NCBI GenBank assembly: GCA_012270665.1
Contig: JAAXHY010000188.1
Coordinates: 1-7,178, forward strand
From: Dehalococcoidia bacterium
GTDB lineage: Bacteria > Chloroflexota > Dehalococcoidia > SAR202 > UBA11138
Direction: 5' to 3'
Length of the DNA stretch: 7,178 nt
In this document: piece after piece, positions 5,939 to 7,178 of the stretch
Layout of the letters: the number at the start of each line of letters is the position of its first letter
How positions within the stretch are numbered: the first letter of the stretch is position 1
The notes under the pieces: generated by a model
What the model was told of the DNA's origin: nothing
What the model saw: only the letters and a program-made list of their open reading frames with translations
The model's database searches: none
Translations under genes and position numbers: made by a program

Positions 5939-6757
5939 ATGAATAATCGAGTAAAGGATAAGATTCGTGGAGGCGAGTTGGCGCTGGGCGCCTATGTCAG
6001 CTTCACGGATCCGCAGATAGTGGAGATAATCGGGCTGGCGGGATTCGACGCAGCCTTCATTGACATGGAGCACACGGCGTTTGATCTGCCCCTGGTTCAG
6101 CAGATGATAGTGGCGGCGGACCTTGTTGGAATAACATCCATGGTTCGGGTTCCGGACAATGACGCCAAACTGATTCTGCGAATTCTGGACATGGGGGCGC
6201 AGGGAATCATCATTCCCCACGTGGACGGAGTCGAAGGAGCGAAAGAGGCGGTCGCGGCAGTTCGCTATCCTCCGCTGGGGGAGCGAGGCGGAGCGGGCGG
6301 CACAAGGGCCGCAAGGTTTGGGACTGTGTCGTGGGACGATCATGTCAGGGAGTCGAACGAGAACGTCTTGCTGTCGGTGATGACCGAGGATGAGAAGGCG
6401 CTGAATGAAGTCGAGGAGATAGCCGCGCTGGACGGGGTTGACCTGGTAGCGATTGGCCCCACGGACCTTTCTCAGGCGATAGGAGCAACTGGGCCATCAG
6501 ATCCGCGGCTGATGGATAAGGTCAGAGAGATAGCGGGTGTAGTTAACGGGGTGGGAAAGGCGAAACTCCAGATACCCATAGGACACGCCGCTTTGCCTCT
6601 GAACGCCCGCGATCTCATGGAGTTGGGCGTCGGGTACACTCACGTCGCGCCCGCGCCGCCGTCGGTTCTGCTGAACGACATGAGGCGGCGTGTGTCGGAG
6701 ATCGGGGAGGAACTCGCTTCACGGGAAAAACGCCCCCAAGATCACGGAAAAGAATAG
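5939..6757 (+). CDS. HpcH/HpaI-family class II aldolase
   Basis: This 272-residue metal-dependent aldolase family cleaves or forms 4-hydroxy-2-oxo acids to pyruvate plus an aldehyde. Key residues fall at almost the same numbers as I recall for E. coli HpcH/HpaI: D42 and catalytic-base H45 in IDMEHTAFD, pyruvate-binding R70 in MVRVPDND, and metal ligands E150 (VMTEDE) and D176 (IGPTDLS). Other family blocks are GAQGIIIPHVDG (86-97) and YPPLGERGGAGGTRAARF (110-127). All catalytic positions are intact. The ATG has AAGGA 5 bases upstream. The gene stands alone, divergent from the WD40 gene and convergent with the next one, so context does not reveal the substrate. Candidates within the family include 2,4-dihydroxyhept-2-enedioate, 2-keto-3-deoxy sugar acids and similar compounds. 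The charged tail after about residue 262 is likely disordered. Confidence 0.93.
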   Translation: MNNRVKDKIRGGELALGAYVSFTDPQIVEIIGLAGFDAAFIDMEHTAFDLPLVQQMIVAADLVGITSMVRVPDNDAKLILRILDMGAQGIIIPHVDGVEGAKEAVAAVRYPPLGERGGAGGTRAARFGTVSWDDHVRESNENVLLSVMTEDEKALNEVEEIAALDGVDLVAIGPTDLSQAIGATGPSDPRLMDKVREIAGVVNGVGKAKLQIPIGHAALPLNARDLMELGVGYTHVAPAPPSVLLNDMRRRVSEIGEELASREKRPQDHGKE

Positions 6758-6814
6758 AGTGTCATTCTCTCTAAGTCAAACTTGCCTCAGCGGTGAGTTG
6801 GCGGTCTTGCGAGG

Positions 6815-7072
6815 CTAATCGGCGGCGGCGGGCGCATTCGGTTCATGGGTATGAGTCTGGGCCACCAGGACCTCGTACCGTCCTTCGTTTCGAGCGGCGG
6901 CAAGAGCGGCATTCGAAACTTTGCCGTCGAGGGACTTGATCTGAGTTTCGAGTCTATTGACCTCAGTCTCGATCTTGGTGTCGAGTTTATTGGCTTGGAC
7001 TCGCAGCTGCCATATCAGGCTTCCGGCTGCCAAAACAATGGCGATGATTATGCCTATTTCTCCGTATTCCAT
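6815..7072 (-). CDS. Small membrane-anchored coiled-coil protein of unknown function
   Basis: I do not recognise the family of this 85-residue protein. Residues 6-21 (IGIIIAIVLAAGSLIW) form a single membrane segment, with acidic residues before it (E2, E5) and basic ones after it (R24, K29, K33), which predicts the C-terminus in the cytoplasm. Residues 23-59 show a heptad-like run (L23, A27, L30, I34, L41, I45, L48, V52, A55, A59; V38 is one position out of register) typical of an oligomerising coiled coil. The tail is Ala/Pro/His-rich (THTHEPNAPAAAD). The ATG has AAGGGA 7 bases upstream. An antisense frame covers most of it but looks unlike a protein. The gene converges on the aldolase with 57 bases between stops, where I see no convincing terminator. 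Confidence 0.7.
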   Translation of the reverse strand: MEYGEIGIIIAIVLAAGSLIWQLRVQANKLDTKIETEVNRLETQIKSLDGKVSNAALAAARNEGRYEVLVAQTHTHEPNAPAAAD

Positions 7073-7168
7073 CCGGGCGTCCCTTGTGAAGAATTGCGCC
7101 TGAATAATCTGTGAGGGAGTGCGGGATGAACCCTGTGGATTCAGTTGGCGAACCCCTTACAGGCGCTT

Positions 7169-7177
7169 ATTATAGCA
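7169..7177 (-). promoter_or_regulatory. Extended -10 promoter element upstream of the small coiled-coil gene
   Basis: The minus strand reads TGCTATAAT, a perfect TATAAT (7174-7169) preceded by the TGn of an extended -10. Transcription would start near 7162, giving a leader of about 90 bases. Any -35 would lie outside the window. Confidence 0.5.
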
Positions 7178-7178
7178 G

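Noticed and set aside
5602..5940. Long open minus-strand extension upstream of the WD40 start (113 extra codons)
   Set aside because: The sequence is rich in Cys and His, has no WD40 or domain pattern, covers promoters and a repeat structure, and the internal ATG at 5601 has a good ribosome-binding site and begins the propeller.
6758..6815. Possible terminator between the convergent aldolase and small gene (GCCTC 6784-6788 with GAGGC 6811-6815; AGAAT/ATTCT near the aldolase stop)
   Set aside because: Stems are only 5 bp, one has a loop of over 20 bases, and there is no run of T after either.
6845..7114. Plus-strand 89-residue frame opposite the small coiled-coil gene
   Set aside because: No ribosome-binding site or coherent protein pattern; the minus-strand frame has membrane segment, heptads, ribosome-binding site and promoter element.
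5896..7166. Recurring CAGGCGC/GCGCCTG 7-mer at 5897, 7096 and 7160 as a possible shared operator or inverted repeat
   Set aside because: A GC-rich 7-mer is expected one to two times by chance in a window this size, the flanks do not match, and positions relative to the promoters differ.

Overview
The window reads as bacterial chromosome of moderately high GC content, densely packed and without rRNA, tRNA, CRISPR or an intact transposase. Genes for coenzyme F420 biosynthesis (cofD, cofC) sit next to a luciferase-like oxidoreductase in a bacterium that also has recF, a sirtuin and a WD40 protein. This combination would suit Chloroflexota (SAR202/Dehalococcoidia-like) or another F420-using lineage. 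The assignment is an inference from gene content and protein flavour only.

Layout. Positions 47-2569 (minus strand) hold a tight operon, cofD > cofC > LLM-family oxidoreductase, whose reading frames overlap by 11 and 4 bases. CofD and CofC build the phospholactyl-type backbone of F420, and the third gene is a plausible F420 (or FMN) user. Across a short AT-rich divergent spacer with a candidate bidirectional promoter lies a plus-strand pair, recF (DNA repair) and a CobB/Sir2-type NAD-dependent deacylase starting at TTG. The recF start is unsettled: an in-frame ATT fits the family register and a Shine-Dalgarno-like GGGGG better than the ATG. The sirtuin converges, with 7 bases between stop codons, on a minus-strand gene for a 293-residue protein that resolves into seven WD40 blades.

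Upstream of the WD40 gene is the only long gene-free stretch (5602-5938). It carries a good sigma70-type promoter for the divergent HpcH/HpaI-family aldolase. It also contains a compact structure not explained by any gene: 8-base direct repeats flanking 10-base perfect inverted repeats, about 92 bp in all. That is the architecture of a small non-autonomous transposable element with a target-site duplication. The window closes with a small minus-strand gene for an 85-residue membrane-anchored coiled-coil protein, with an extended -10 promoter at the very edge of the window.

Most genes are housekeeping or metabolic families. I saw no convincing new multi-gene system. The observations most worth following are the MITE-like element, the possible AUU start of recF, the symmetrical divergent promoter, and the small membrane coiled-coil protein.
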